Positions 33,610-45,703 of a stretch of 64,000 bases of DNA are shown piece after piece. The position numbers and the translations under genes are program-made. Origin of the DNA: Bryum argenteum (taxonomy: Eukaryota; Streptophyta; Bryopsida; Bryales; Bryaceae); contig CM073323.1 in the NCBI GenBank assembly GCA_037043015.1, forward strand, positions 9,855,758 through 9,919,757, written 5' to 3'. Position 1 is the stretch's first letter, and each line of letters begins with the position of its first letter. A model generated the notes under the pieces. The model worked only from the letters and a program-made list of their open reading frames with translations, searched no databases and was not told where the DNA came from.

Positions 33610-34812
33610 CCGGCCGCTCTCGGCGGTTGGCCGTTAAGTTAACTATTAGTCGCCCGTCAACCGTTTCTAGATACACTTACGAGTCCCATCGGGACGGAGA
33701 CTCGTCATCCTACTTCCAACAGGCACGGTAGATGCGTAAGAGGTTGTAGAGGAAGCACTGTCCTAGTCGAGGCTCGCTGCTGAGCAAAAGAACATTGTTT
33801 GCTGGTCGAGCGAGTCGCGGGACCTATTTCTAAATCTAACCCCTAACTGTGCCGCAAATAATTGTTTAGGCCAATTCTTAGGTTCGTTTTCTTTTGTATC
33901 ACTTTTTGGAGTTTCTATCTTATGTTCTTTACTATCTTGGAAACAATGAAGTATGATTTTAGTAATCCTCTTATGCTTTGAGTTTGTTGAGAAGTGCACG
34001 GTGAGTAGGTACTTTTATGAGTTTGTGATTTCCAACTCTTCGATGGGTCCCCTCTTTGGGCAATTCAAGCATTCTCATTGGTGAATGCTAGGGTTTGGAA
34101 ATGGGCCCTAATATAAAGTCACTTAGGCCCATATGAAAAGCCCAACTCAAAGTAAAAGCTCCAAGTAGGCCTGTGGACTTTATTCTGAGGCCAATTTCAC
34201 GACCCGCTTTGTAAATTAGGGCTTCAATTGAGGCCCACTTTTAATTCAGATGGGCTCAACTCCAAATGGGCCCAAGGCCAAGCGGGCCGGAATATAAAGT
34301 GGTCCTCAAGGGGAGATGCATGCAAAGGCGAAGGCGATGAGGGGGGAACAGTGAGTGAAGGAAAAATATCAGCAAAGGGAAGCTCCACGAGTGGGCCACG
34401 TTGAAAATATCCCACCAAAGCGAGCGACCTTTTGGATGCTTTTTTTCCACAACGAAAAGGAGACCACCTTTTCATCGCCTCATCATCTCACTCCGCTCAG
34501 GCCCCATGCAGATTCGCCCCTCTCCTTCCATCCAAGATATTTTCCGGAGCTCGTTCTTCCCTGACAATTCTATCTACATCTCTCGCTTTCTAGCTAGCCT
34601 GCTCCCCGATCATCCATCCCATTCCCGATCGATCGTTCGATGCTAGCTGCTCACCATCCCGGCCGGTATAGACAACACATGACCTTGATGCGAGCTCTGA
34701 TCAAAATGGACTCTTTGGACCGGGCTCTAATCGATGTGGACAGGGCTCGCAGCTGATCGCAGCCCTGGCTAGATTGTCTGTGCAGGACTGAATCGGCCGG
34801 ATTAGATTGGAG
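33610..34812. other. Upstream region of the TPR-like gene, GGCCCA-rich
   Basis: Between 34090 and 34400 there are at least six GGCCCA/TGGGCC-type motifs (near 34095, 34125, 34230, 34250, 34266 and 34391), the 'site II' elements bound by TCP factors in plant promoters. Short frames on both strands here carry no domain. Confidence 0.5.
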
Positions 34813-36448
34813 ATGGGTGTGCGCGCGTTGCTCACCACCACGCTCACTGTGGGATTTGGGGACTACTCGTCGGTACCGAGGAAGCGAATCCTGCTGCACC
34901 GGAAGCAGCAGCAGAATCCCTGGATTGGCGTCTGCAGGGCGAGCAGCGCGGATGCGTCGTCAGGCTCGCAGTCGTCGGCGGTGCGGTCCGACGCGTTTCG
35001 AATCGCACCGCCACCAGAGCTTCTCGATGATGCGTTTTTCACGAGCATGGACAGGGAAGCTGCTGGCTCTGGCTCTGGCTCTGGCTCCCGGGAGTTTCTC
35101 GCGACCAGTAGTCATCAGGCCGCCCATGGGCAGCAGCTCCCGTCGTCGATCAAGAAGCTGCGGCGGGGGAGAGAGTCAGCAGGGTGCGCCATCAAGCGAG
35201 CGTTCGCGTCCATGGTGTACATGATCAATGCCGTGCACAGCCACGCGCTTCGAATCCGGCAGGTCATGTACGCGGAGACTTGGGACGTGCAGGAAGTGAT
35301 GCTCGTGGTGCACAAGGAGATGCACTCGTCGTTCGTGTGGCTGTTCCAGCGCGTGTTCGCCTGCACGCCCAAGCTCATGCTCTCGGTCATGATCCTGCTC
35401 GCCAATTTCACCGTGTTCTCCATGGGGGAGAATCTCGCGCTTGTCACGGACACCACCACGCCTCCCGCAATCTCGCGCTTCCTCACCAGACACTCGCTTG
35501 ACAACCCCCCCAAGTCTTCGTTGTCCCAGGAGCGGACCCCCTTCCAGATTGGGCCGCAGGCGAGCCTTGGATTTAGTTCCCGAGGAAACTCGAGGTTCCC
35601 GAGCGCGCGAACTGCGCAGGAATTCGACGACGACTCCTGGCTGACGGGCGCCATGAGAGAGCAAGTGCAACTGGCTCGCGAAATCTCCACCCGGAGCTTG
35701 AGCGCGCCACAAGTGGAATCTGACAACTATGGTTGCTATGATCGCACTGACCTTGATTACCAGCTCGCCATAGCCAGAGACTCCTGCAGCCCTGTCTTGC
35801 TTGCTAACTACGCCCAATTCCTCTTCGTCGTCCGCCGCAACCACGACAGGTACACATTCGCATTGCACTCTTTCTAACAACCACATTCGAATGATTGTGA
35901 CTCACGAGGTGAACAAGTCCATCTGCATCTTAACCAAGAACTACAGTCAAGATAGTTTTGAAATGCGATTCACGAGGTGTTGCAATTGATGGTATGGGGG
36001 TCAGAATGGAAGAGTATTTTTTTTCACATAATCACATACAACACCACATGCCTTGTTAGCAACAACCACATTTGAATTGTGATTTATTGTGCTGGAGGGG
36101 AAGGGTGGAAGAGTATGTCCTGCATATCATAGCCTTAGGTCATAATAGATCACCAAATTTGCGTTTGAATTGATTTTTGAGTTGTGACTCACGAGGTGTG
36201 GGATGTGATGATGGTACAGGGCGGAAGAGTACTTCCACCGTGCGATGCGAGCGGACCCACGAGATGCCACCATTCTAGACCGGTTTGCGAGTTTCTTATG
36301 GCTAGGGCGAGGGGACCGAAGTGGAGCCGAGAGGGTGTACAAAGCCGCCGTGGCGGCGGAACCGGATTGCTCCTACAGCGCAGGAAGTTACGCCCATTTC
36401 TTGTGGCATGACAATGGAAATGGAGACAACAATACCACCGTGGTTTGA
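34813..36448 (+). CDS. TPR-like superfamily protein
   Basis: Two exons, 34813-35849 and 36220-36448, join in frame to 421 residues. The C-terminal third holds tandem TPR-like helices: DLDYQLAIARDSCSPVLLAN, NYAQFLFVVRRNHDRAEEYF, RAMRADPRDATILDRFASFL, RVYKAAVAAEPDCSYSAGSY and AHFLW. The repeated 'NYAxFL / YAHFLW' pattern is typical of a plant family of TPR-like proteins (Arabidopsis AT4G32340/AT1G80130 type), whose role is poorly known. A hydrophobic stretch around residues 187-210 (PKLMLSVMILLANFTVFSMG) also fits this family. The N terminus is rich in Arg/Ser with few acids, so plastid targeting is possible. The ATG at 34813 is the first in frame. The acceptor at 36219 restores the frame exactly. 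Confidence 0.85.
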
Positions 36449-37323
36449 TCCCTGCCCCGTGCATGGACATCCATCACATCAACATCAATGTTGTCGTATG
36501 TATGATAACACCGCGCGCCGCGGGACTCATGAGTCTCCCATGGCGCCCCCGGCCACGCACCTTCCCCTTCCTTTTTTTTCTTTTTTTTTTAGTGTACCAA
36601 TAGTGAGAGTTTCTTTGAGGCCACCAGGAGGACATTTCTCCATTGTGTAAAATTGGAATTGCACATGTTTGTTGGCACAAATTCTTTTTGTGTAGTCATC
36701 AGCTGGAAACTTGCCATGTATCATTTCAATGTCAAAGTGGAGCCTACTTCAACTTCTCTTTGAGCCATTTCCATTTCGATTCTCCTCGCACAAGATGTTC
36801 TTTTGACATCTTTATGATTTGATTATCTGTAGTATGGTCTCTCAATTTATGAGGCCCCGGGCTCCAAAAGTGCATAGTGGAGATCTTAGTAATTGGTATC
36901 AGACTGATGACACCCTGGAACATGTAAGAGTACTAAGAGCCTCCTGTAAGAATGTACATACTTGGAGTGATGAAATTAATGGATTACTATTTTTCAGGGA
37001 TAAGGATTAAGGAAAAGACAAACTGCCCCTATTTTTGTAATATTGAAAAGTGAAAACCGAAAAGCGGGCACTTTGATTGTGTTTGCATGCAAGGGAGGTT
37101 AGATCTTTATAAAGGCAAGATTTTGGATGCCCGTCTTTAGGTGGTATCACCATATAGATATTCATTCGGAACATATAAAATCATTACTCTACAACTTGAT
37201 CATCTACTATGCAAATAATGCTCAGAACCTCTTTCACATGCCAACATGATTCAATTCAATTTAGCCTTCTTTACATAATAATTGTGCTCCTGACCAGCAC
37301 AAAATAAGTGGCAGTATTTGTCT
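36449..37323. other. Convergent 3' flanks of TPR-like and SET genes
   Basis: The two genes converge here. It contains a polypyrimidine C/T stretch with T9-10 (36560-36592) and AT-rich sequence with plausible polyadenylation signals on both strands. No gene is seen. Confidence 0.5.
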
Positions 37324-39942
37324 TCAGCTCTCTTCCAAACATCGAGAACAGTGACAAACAAAAGCATAGTCTGCAAGTGCAGCCCTCCTCTCTTTTAAAG
37401 TAGCATCCTCATCAATATAAGAGATTGTCACCTGGAAAATAAACAAACACAAAGATAGAATCATGTAAGCATCTCGAATACGAGCATGCCAACAAGTAGG
37501 AATATGGTGTTATGATTTAGCTTCACATACCTCTTCACCTTTCCTGATGGGTCTTGTAGCAAGTAAAACTGCATGTCCATCTCTATCCTGCATATACACA
37601 CCCCAATTAGTTAGAAAGTTAGAAAGCTCTTTCGTAGATTATGAACATCGAATGGTAAACAGGATTTGTGAATGTTCACCTCGTCCCTCTTGAACGCCTT
37701 GGCATTTGGCCGGCAAGAGTGATTCATGCAGCTTTGCAATGAATAAAAGCCTGATCCTGTAAAATGGAGGAATTGCTTAGCTGAGTGATGTTGAAAAGAA
37801 AAGAGTATATGAAGGACTCATATGTAAACGAGGGAGAGAAAACGAACCTTGGCAGTAGGCGGCATAGTCATCACCTAAAGCATCCAAAAATGGCTTCGAG
37901 TACATTTCTGCCTCTGCCTGCAAGCCATCAAATCTCAAAACTATAATAATGTTGAAGAATATCCTTGGCTACAGTAACACCTGCAAATACAACATCTTCA
38001 AGGGGTTTTCCCTTCTTTCAGATAATCCATATACATTTTCATGGATTTCTATTACAAGCACATTAGAAGAATAAAAAGTGAATATCGAGCAATTCACGAA
38101 ACCTTGGCAGCTGGAGGGAGGTCGTCGATGTAGAGAAAATAGTCTTCAACAGGTGACGCCACAACAATCTCTCTGATTATAGAAAAGGGGAAAATAAAAA
38201 AGACCGTCAAAAGGTCGGCTGTTTGCATGTACCATGAAAAAGTGGAACTTTGAAATCAAGTGGAGTAGAACTTTCAGACGTATGTAGAATCTATTGATGA
38301 TTGAGAAGCATAACTTCGAAGATTCATAACAACTTCCATTGAATATTGCGAATCAACCCGCTCAGAATCATGGGTTCCGAAAACAATAAGTTCTAAGGCT
38401 TACAAATTGTTCAGTTCGAACATGCCGATTATATTTCCATAAACCTCCAGAGAGAATACTAGATATCCAAGTGCACAAGTTAAGGAAGAGCCATTAACAA
38501 AAGAGGAATGCAGCAGGTGAACAACCCACCTTATGTAACTACTATGAAATTATGATTCTCGCAACATATAAAAAAACTTCAATAATGACTTGATTGTAAA
38601 GGATACATGGAGCATACTTGTCGTCATAAATCGCGCATTTCAGTAAAGCTAATGACTGCACCAGTAACATTATCATTCAAGCACTAATGAGAACCACTAG
38701 CATCATGTAGAAAAGATAAATACATTGAATTAGAATAAAGCATTTGAATGAAAAACATCATAAGAGACTGAATTGAATACCTGGGCAGCAATTTCCTTCA
38801 TCTGATCCCGAAACTGTCGCTCATCAACTGGATCCACATCTGATGGCAAAGCTACTGTTTCCCACCATCTGTACCAAAGCTGAGAATTATAACACCCTCA
38901 TTTGATATATAAAGAGCAATATATTGGATCTCTGAAAGGAAATCTTCACTACTTACAGGAGTTTGAAGCCCATAGCGAAAGGCTCCCACGCCTTTAACAA
39001 AGCTGATTCATGCTTGCCTCTGATGGAACTCTCAAACTTCCGAGCTCTTAACAAGGTTCCGGCGATGACCTGTTCGAGGAAACGATGTCACTATGTTGCA
39101 GCACTACACTATCCACTTAGTGTTACCCTTACTAGATTGTCAAAAAGCTTACATGATGTAATTAACTCTCACAACAACAAAGACATCCACAATATTGATT
39201 AGAAGAGTACCTATTCGAAACTTGTTCGATCAAGAATTTGACAGTTATAGCACCTGATGTCATAGTTCGTGAATAATTTGTGCGAGGACAGTAACATATA
39301 GCAGCTGATTTTTGTTAAAGTTAGACTCTAAGGGAGTTATAGAATCTACACGAATAAGTCATCCACACTTGTAAGGGAGTATCTATAAAACCCTTACTCA
39401 GTAAAGTTGATGCATAGATAACACCCAGTATCACTCACATAAGAAAATAGTAGTATTTTGTTATGTTGATATGTACCTGAGCGGCTATGTGAAAGATGTC
39501 ATTCGTTTCTGAGTACAAAAAGCCACAATCACTTATCAAGACATGCTCCACAAGAGGAAATGGATGATAGGACAACTTCTGAAATGAGGCTTCTAGAAAA
39601 GAAAGAATACCATCAGCGAATTCCTTGAAGCTGACCAAAGCATCAACATTCTTGCAATGTGAAGAAGGGCCGGTGCACAGTAAGCTATGATGCGCTGCCC
39701 AAGCTGCATCTGCACACAAGTCACTAACATACAAACAAGCCGAAATCAGATCATGTAAACAATATCAGATTCTTCTTCACAGGAGTAAAGAATACCAACC
39801 TGCAATAAACATCATCTTGACAACCACCCTTGCAAGTCACCACAGGCGGTAATGGAAAGCGGTTGCTGTAAGGAAGCACCAGAGCTCCACTAGCAAGAGC
39901 AGCTCTTGCATCTGATGGAAGTGCTTTCTTCTTCTTCTTCTT
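37324..39942 (-). CDS. ATXR2: ATXR2-like split-SET (SMYD-type) methyltransferase, N-terminal exons not found
   Basis: Predicted histone-lysine methyltransferase of the ATXR2/SDG36 class. Eleven exons were read on the minus strand: 39800-39942, 39611-39723, 39477-39508, 38957-39069, 38781-38868, 38618-38655, 38103-38172, 37848-37917, 37680-37756, 37531-37587 and 37324-37431. All junctions keep the frame, and together they give 302 residues. Landmarks: zinc-binding [20 protein letters not shown] (MYND-like), [29 protein letters not shown], the SET core [36 protein letters not shown], then [20 protein letters not shown] and the post-SET-like cysteines [11 protein letters not shown] before the stop. 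The N-terminal part of the SET domain (the GKGVYA region) and the start codon should lie upstream of 39942. I find no such exon before the 56-bp repeat array, so the gene is either 5'-truncated or has a long first intron. A lysine run opens the first visible exon. Confidence 0.85.
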
Positions 39943-40244
39943 CTGCCAATATTTTGAGTAATATTAGTTGCTGGTACTTGAACTGTTTTTGTTTTTTTCA
40001 AGTTTGCATTTCTTATACATGTAATCATATTAGCAATAGTATCGTTATTCATGAAGATTAAAGATGAAGATGTCTTTGTAACCAAAAAAATTCAATGGTA
40101 GTTTCTTACTTTAATTGGTTGCACGATACTCAATCTTGGAATGATTATAAGCATACATTAGCATTACATATGGGTCAAACCTGATCGTTTTGAATAACTG
40201 TTTTTTGTTCCAGGTCATCTCAATGTTGACAATCCTAAGATCAC

Positions 40245-41070
40245 CTAAAGCATATACTTGCATCAAGTTCGTGTGACAGCTGGTTGTTGTAAACTGTAAT
40301 CAAAATCATATATTGGTAACAAGTTTGAGTTCCAACTGGTGAATGTGAATTGTAATAAAAAGCATCTACTTGCATCACGATTGGGTCACAGCTGGTGAAT
40401 GTGAATTGTGATCAAAAGCATCTACTTGCATCACGATTGGGTCACAGTTGGTGAATGTGAATTGTAATCAAAAGCATCTACTTGCATCACAATTGGGTCA
40501 CAATTGGTTGTTGTAAATTGTAACCAAAAGCATATATTGGCAACACGTTGGATTCCAGTTGGTGAATGTGAATTGTAACCAAAAGCATATATTGGCAACA
40601 CGTTGGATTCCAGTTGGTGAATGTGAATTGTAATCAAGAGCATCTACTTGCATCACGATTGAGTCACAACTAGTTGTTGTGAATTGTAATCAAAATCATA
40701 TATTGGCAACTCGTTTGGGTCCCAGCTGGTTGATGAGAATTGTAATCAAAAGCATATAGTTGCGTCATGTTTGTGTCAGATCTGGGCATTGTGAATAGTA
40801 ATCAAAAGCATATATTCGCAACACGTCTGGTTCTAGCTCGTTGATGATAATTGTAATCAAAAGCATATACTTGCATCAGAATTGGGTGTCAGCAAGTTCT
40901 TTTGAATGGTGATGAAAAGCATATACTTGAATCACATCGAGATGACAATCAGTTGTTGTGAATTGTAATCAAAAGCATATACTTGGATCACATCGAGGTC
41001 ACAACCGGTTGTTGTGAACTGTAATAAAAAGCATGTACTTGAATGACATTGAGGTCACAACTGCTTGTTT
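40245..41070. repeat. Minisatellite, about 56-bp period
   Basis: About 14 diverged units of 'gaattgtaatcaaaagcat' plus 'atacttgcatcac...gggtcacagctggttgttgt'. Units between 40380 and 40640 are nearly identical (exact 56-bp spacing at 40385 and 40441), and the outer ones are older. It lies directly upstream of the visible part of the SET gene. Confidence 0.88.
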
Positions 41071-42036
41071 TCAGTGATAGACTTTTTTTCAATTGGTCTC
41101 AAGGTTGACAACGCTAAGATAATCAAAAGTTCATACCAACAACACATCACTGGCCGAAACTTACTTGAGCTTCTAAAACAAGCTATATTAGATTGTCATT
41201 TTTAGTCTTACATTATCATTAACTCCCAAGAGGAATCTTGCATATTATGTCTTAGTTGGTTGGTTAGTGGTATTTTTTAGTTTGACTTGGTTTCAAGATG
41301 ACAATGCTAGAATTACAAAAAGCATATATAATCATCACATCAAAGGCTGGATCTTACATGATGTGCTAAAACAAGTTGTTTTTTGTTGCTACTGCTAGAT
41401 TTATCTCATCCTCAACTTACAGGGGCAAAACTTACATATTGTGCCAAAATTGGCCATTTTCAATTGCAGTTTTTGGTCATACCTTAATCATGGTTAACAC
41501 TATTTAGCACTTGAGGCTTTCTACTAACATTACACTATGAATCACATCTTTTACACGTGAAAGAATGATAGATTTAAATTGTAGTCTCTTATATCATTAA
41601 TGTCAATAGTAGCATCACACTATAGATTTGATCTTTTGTAATGTGCATAAATGATGTATTGTCCGATTTTGAGATGTAGTTTTTATATGTTATTTGTCAA
41701 TATTTGGGTCATGAAAAGTATATATTAGCATCACATTTGAGATGAGATTTTACATATATACCAAACTGATAGTTCCGTAGTAAATTCCTAATTTTATTTA
41801 AAGTATCAAATCTATGCACTAGTATCATAGTAAAGACTTGATTTTACAACTTTACTTTTTTAGAAATTTGTGTTTGGAATTGAACGTTTATTGGTAAAGG
41901 AATTGTTATATAACCCCATACAAGGATACAAGCCTTACTTGATGATGTGTCTAAAAAGTTGGACAATCTTTATCCTCTGTATGAATTTTGAGGTACATTA
42001 AAAGGCACTTGATTGTGGCTCATTGAAACTTGAACT

Positions 42037-42410
42037 TTAACCTCTAAAGGTCCTTAGGAAACCGAGGGGTTTGTTTCCAAAGTTCAAGGTCCAAATTATT
42101 CTGTTAAATAACTCATAATGTTCTGCAATTGAACTTTGAATTGGTCAAGAGTTTGTTCTCCTTCCAATGCAATTGACAACATAATCCCTTGGTATACAAG
42201 GATGTTGAAATTCTCAAAACAAGGGATTCAAAGGCTTGGTCTTCTCCCTTGTTGTTGCTCAATCAATTGAATTGTCAATCCATATTGTTTCACTCTTGGT
42301 TCTGCTAGGCTCCCTACTCACCTCGGTCTTTTCTACTGCTCCTTGCAAAGATTCACTTGCTTATTCCTTAGGGTTGCCTAGCATCGTCCAAAAGAGCCTT
42401 TGAAGGTTAA
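42037..42410. mobile_element. MITE candidate with TTAACCTCTAAAGG ends
   Basis: 374 bp from TTAACCTCTAAAGGTCCTTAGG to GAGCCTTTGAAGGTTAA. The ends are imperfect inverted repeats of the same type as the other elements, again closed by TTAA on each side. Confidence 0.5.
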
Positions 42411-42709
42411 TTAAATCGCACATGCCAAATTCTACATGATGCGGTCAATCTAAAGTACAAGAAGACCACATATGCTTGTCCAATTTTTTTTGAATAATAT
42501 AAAACTTCAAATGTATAACATTACTTCATTCAAATAAAATTGCCTCCCTTTAAGATCTAACTTTGAACTTCCACACCATTATATCTTTTAATATCGTGAT
42601 TTGCACCAATAACTTTAAAATATATATTTCAAACGATGAACAAACTCAAGAACTTCAAACCTCCCATTTTACAATATTCACGGATATGATAACCTATAAC
42701 TTGCCACCC

Positions 42710-42711
<2 letters not shown>

Positions 42712-42740
<29 letters not shown>
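42712..42740. repeat. Poly-A tract
   Basis: Nearly thirty consecutive A residues. No retroposon body was recognised next to it. Confidence 0.95.
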
Positions 42741-42743
<3 letters not shown>

Positions 42744-43329
42744 AAGAAGAGCTTTGAACTACTTCATAAGACTTGAATAAGGTATCAAATGAAATGTTTC
42801 ATGCATTCAATATTTCCACTTGCTTGAAATGTTGTCTATATTACAAATTTTTTTAATTTTTTTAAAAAATTAAAAATAATAATAATATTTTTTGAATGAA
42901 AAAATTACAAAAATATGATGAATGCGTAACAATGGAATGCATTAGAGGCACCGACTTATCAAAATTCATTGAGATATGACATGAAATGGGGAGGATGGGC
43001 GGGGCATGGGAGTCACGAGGCTCGGGATAGGTTCGGCAAGGGATTCTAGGGCATGACGCGGCACAGGCAGCAGAGGCGATCCGACGTGGCAAGGCTAGGA
43101 ATTAGCTGCAAACCCTAAAAGGTTAGGAGGGGAGGGAGGGGGTGGCAAGGGCTTGGTGCCTCCCTGCTCTTGCCTGCTCGCTCTTTCCCATTCTACACTC
43201 ACTCAACCTATTGCCCCATTGCTCCATCGCTCGCAAACCCACCTTCGCTGCTATCCGAATTCTTTTGTCTTTCATGGGAGTGAGCTTGCATTCTTGGATT
43301 GGAGTTCCACGAGCAACGCCGCTGCCGCA

Positions 43330-43341
43330 ATGGTGATGTGA
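43330..43341 (+). promoter_or_regulatory. Short upstream reading frame ending in AUG-stop, copy 2
   Basis: The same ATGGTGATGTGA as in copy 1, again 93 bases before the main ATG, although the sequence upstream of it has diverged strongly between the copies. Confidence 0.5.
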
Positions 43342-43434
43342 GCTACCCGGGTGACGACCTACTCCTGAGGGGATTTTGGTGTCTGGAAGAAACGTTTCGA
43401 CGGAGCGCGGGTAAGGAATCCCAGGCCACCAGCC

Positions 43435-45410
43435 ATGGCGACCAAGAATTTCTTCGACTTGCTTGGAGATGACGAGAACGAGGACCCCGCGCAGGTGGTG
43501 GTGCGCGCCAACTCTGTCGCCCCCGCGGAGCCTAAACCGGCTGCCGCCGCCGCGAAGAAGCCCGCTGCTGCCGCCAAGCTGCCCTCAAAGCCCACTCCTC
43601 CTGGCGAGGCTGGTGCGTGAGAGTTTTTTCCGCTTGCATGTGAGAGTAATTCGTGTTAATGCGAGTGTGTTTGTTTTTCTGACTGTGAGGTTTCTGATTG
43701 ATCAGTGAAGGAGCAGAGGGTTCAGTTTGAGGGCGGTCGTGGAGGACGTGGTGGTGGTCGTGGAGGACGTGGCGGTCGGGAAGGTGGTGGCCCCCGTGAG
43801 GGAGGAGGTTATAGAGAACGCGGCAGCTACAACAACGAGCGCAATGTCGGCGGCGAGGGGTTCACCGGCGGACGCGGGTCGTATGGCGAGAGGCCTGTGC
43901 GCTCCGAGAACGGCGAGGGACGGTCGTACGAGGGTGGTCGCAGAGGTGGCCGTGGAGGTCGCGGAGGATACGGTGACGGTGAGGAGCGTCCTCGCAGGAG
44001 GGAGTTTGATCGTCACAGCGGGAACCCTAGAGGGTGAGCAATGGTGCCATACTGGGTTGTCGGAATATGCTAGGGGATTGCGAAACTAGGTTGCATGTGA
44101 GAGGTTGTTTGATACCTTGATGATGGTGTTGATAGTAATGGTAGTAGTTTGCTGCATTGTTTTTTGTGTGATGAATGCACGAGGTGCAGCAGGGTTGAGA
44201 CGAGAGCTGGGTATGGACAGTATTTGAATTGGGTTTTGTTGTGTCGAGCGTCTTTACAGACATGAGACCGAAAAGAGAGCTGGTTCTGGCCGCGGTAACT
44301 GGGGAACGGACGTCGACCCTGCACTCATCCAGTAAGCTTCCGGGGGAGGGGACGACTGTGGAGTTCAGTGCTAATGCTATGAGAATTTGGCGTGCCTTAT
44401 CGAGGAGTTGGTTAAGAGAATGTCGGGAGTGCTGATACGAGGTTTGTGTTTGCAGGGAAACTGTGGAGGGTGTGAAGGAAGAGGAGAAGCCCGCCGTGGA
44501 CGGAGCAGTTGACGAGAAGAAGCCCGAGACGGAGACTCCCGCGGATGCCGTGGCGGAGGAAGGCGCAGTCGAGAAGAAGGAAGAGGAAGAGGACAATGTG
44601 AGTCATTGTAGCCCATCTGGGTTCGTGGGTATATACATGACGAGGTGATCATGAAGGAGTGAGGGATTGACAGAAGGTGTGCATTGTGGATGGTTGCAGG
44701 AGATGACCCTGGACGAGTACGAGAAGGTATTGGAGGAGAAGCGCAAGACCCTGGAAGCTGCCAAGGCATCAGAGAGGAAGGTGGAAGCGGATAAGGCATT
44801 CGAGAAGATGCAGCTGGTGGACAACAAGAGGCGAGAGGAGGACATCTTCATCAAGCTGGTAAGTGAAATCTTGTGATGGGAGGGCGATTATTGTGGGGGG
44901 AAGTCTGCTTTGTGGCAACCAAAGCATGAGACGGATGTGAACATGTGTTTGTGGTGTATGCAGGGTCAGGACAAGGAGAAGACGAAGAGGGAGGCGGCTG
45001 AGAAAGAGGAGAAGTCGCGCAAGGTGAGATGCGATGTACACTGCATTGTTTAGGGGGTTGATGGACTTCTGTCTCCGTTAGAGTAATGGAGTATCTCGTG
45101 GTGGTGGGTTGTGACATTTTTGAATGGTTGGTGTTGATTGCAGCCTGTGAGCATCAACGAGTTTCTGAAGCCAGCGGAAGGCGAGAAGTACTACGGTCCT
45201 CCATCGAACCGCGGACGAGGCGGTCGGGGTGGTCGCGGAGACAGGCGCGAGGGAGGCGATCGTCGTGAGGGTGGTGGTCGCGGAGATCGCGAGTCCAGCC
45301 GTGGCGCTTTCGGCGGTGGAAGGTTCGGCGGGCGTGGTGGCAGCGGCGGAGGTGCATCTGCACCGAAGATCGAAGACCAGGCTCAGTTCCCAACTCTGGG
45401 AGGCAAGTAA
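43435..45410 (+). CDS. RGG-repeat RNA-binding protein, SERBP1/HABP4 type, copy 2
   Basis: Paralogue of the gene at 26722-28696, with the same exon plan: 43435-43612, 43706-44033, 44260-44331, 44456-44597, 44700-44858, 44964-45023 and 45144-45410. It encodes 401 residues. Against copy 1 it has one Glu less in the acidic stretch of exon 4 and a few substitutions (VRANSVAP for VRANAVAP, VQFEGG for VHFEGG, NVGGEGFTGG for NAGGDGLTGG, PAVDGA for PAVEGA). All splice sites are intact and the frame is open, so both copies look functional. The Stm1-like N terminus, GRGNWG motif, HABP4 core and C-terminal RGG cluster are unchanged. Confidence 0.93.
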
Positions 45411-45703
45411 GCGAAGCCGGGACGAGGCAGCAGTTGGTGCAGGAGTGTGCAGTAACGAGAAGAGCTGCGTGGGTTTGTGGAGACGAAGTGTTTTGTTGGT
45501 GTAACAAAGTGTAGTGTGGCGGAGTCCAGGAAGCTGCTAGTAGAGGACAGTTGAATTCTAGCCGGTTTCTTATTTTTTTTCCTGCTTGTCTGCTGAAGTG
45601 CCAGAGCCTGACAAGGGTGTGGCAGATGTGGATTGGCCAATCTGAATGAGAAACTTTTGGTGAAAATGGTTAAAAAATTGTGATGTTAGCGTTGATTACG
45701 AGT

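Larger units (their letters stand above)
39943..43083. other. Repeat-bearing region between SET and RGG genes
   Basis: It contains the 56-bp minisatellite (about 40245-41070), a 374-bp MITE candidate (42037-42410) and a poly-A tract (42712-42740). I could not find the missing first exons of the SET gene here. Confidence 0.55.
43084..45703 (+). repeat. Segmental duplication, copy 2 (RGG gene)
   Basis: Direct-orientation counterpart of 26349-28986. The promoter stretch keeps an intact telo-box AAACCCTAA (43110-43118) that reads AAGCCCTAA in copy 1. The blocks end at GCGTTGAT(A/T)ACGAGT, after which the flanks are unrelated. Confidence 0.9.

Noticed and set aside
35115-35886. 203- and 236-codon minus-strand frames opposite the TPR-like exon
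   Set aside because: They are GC-driven shadows; the plus frame has TPR-like motifs and correct splicing.
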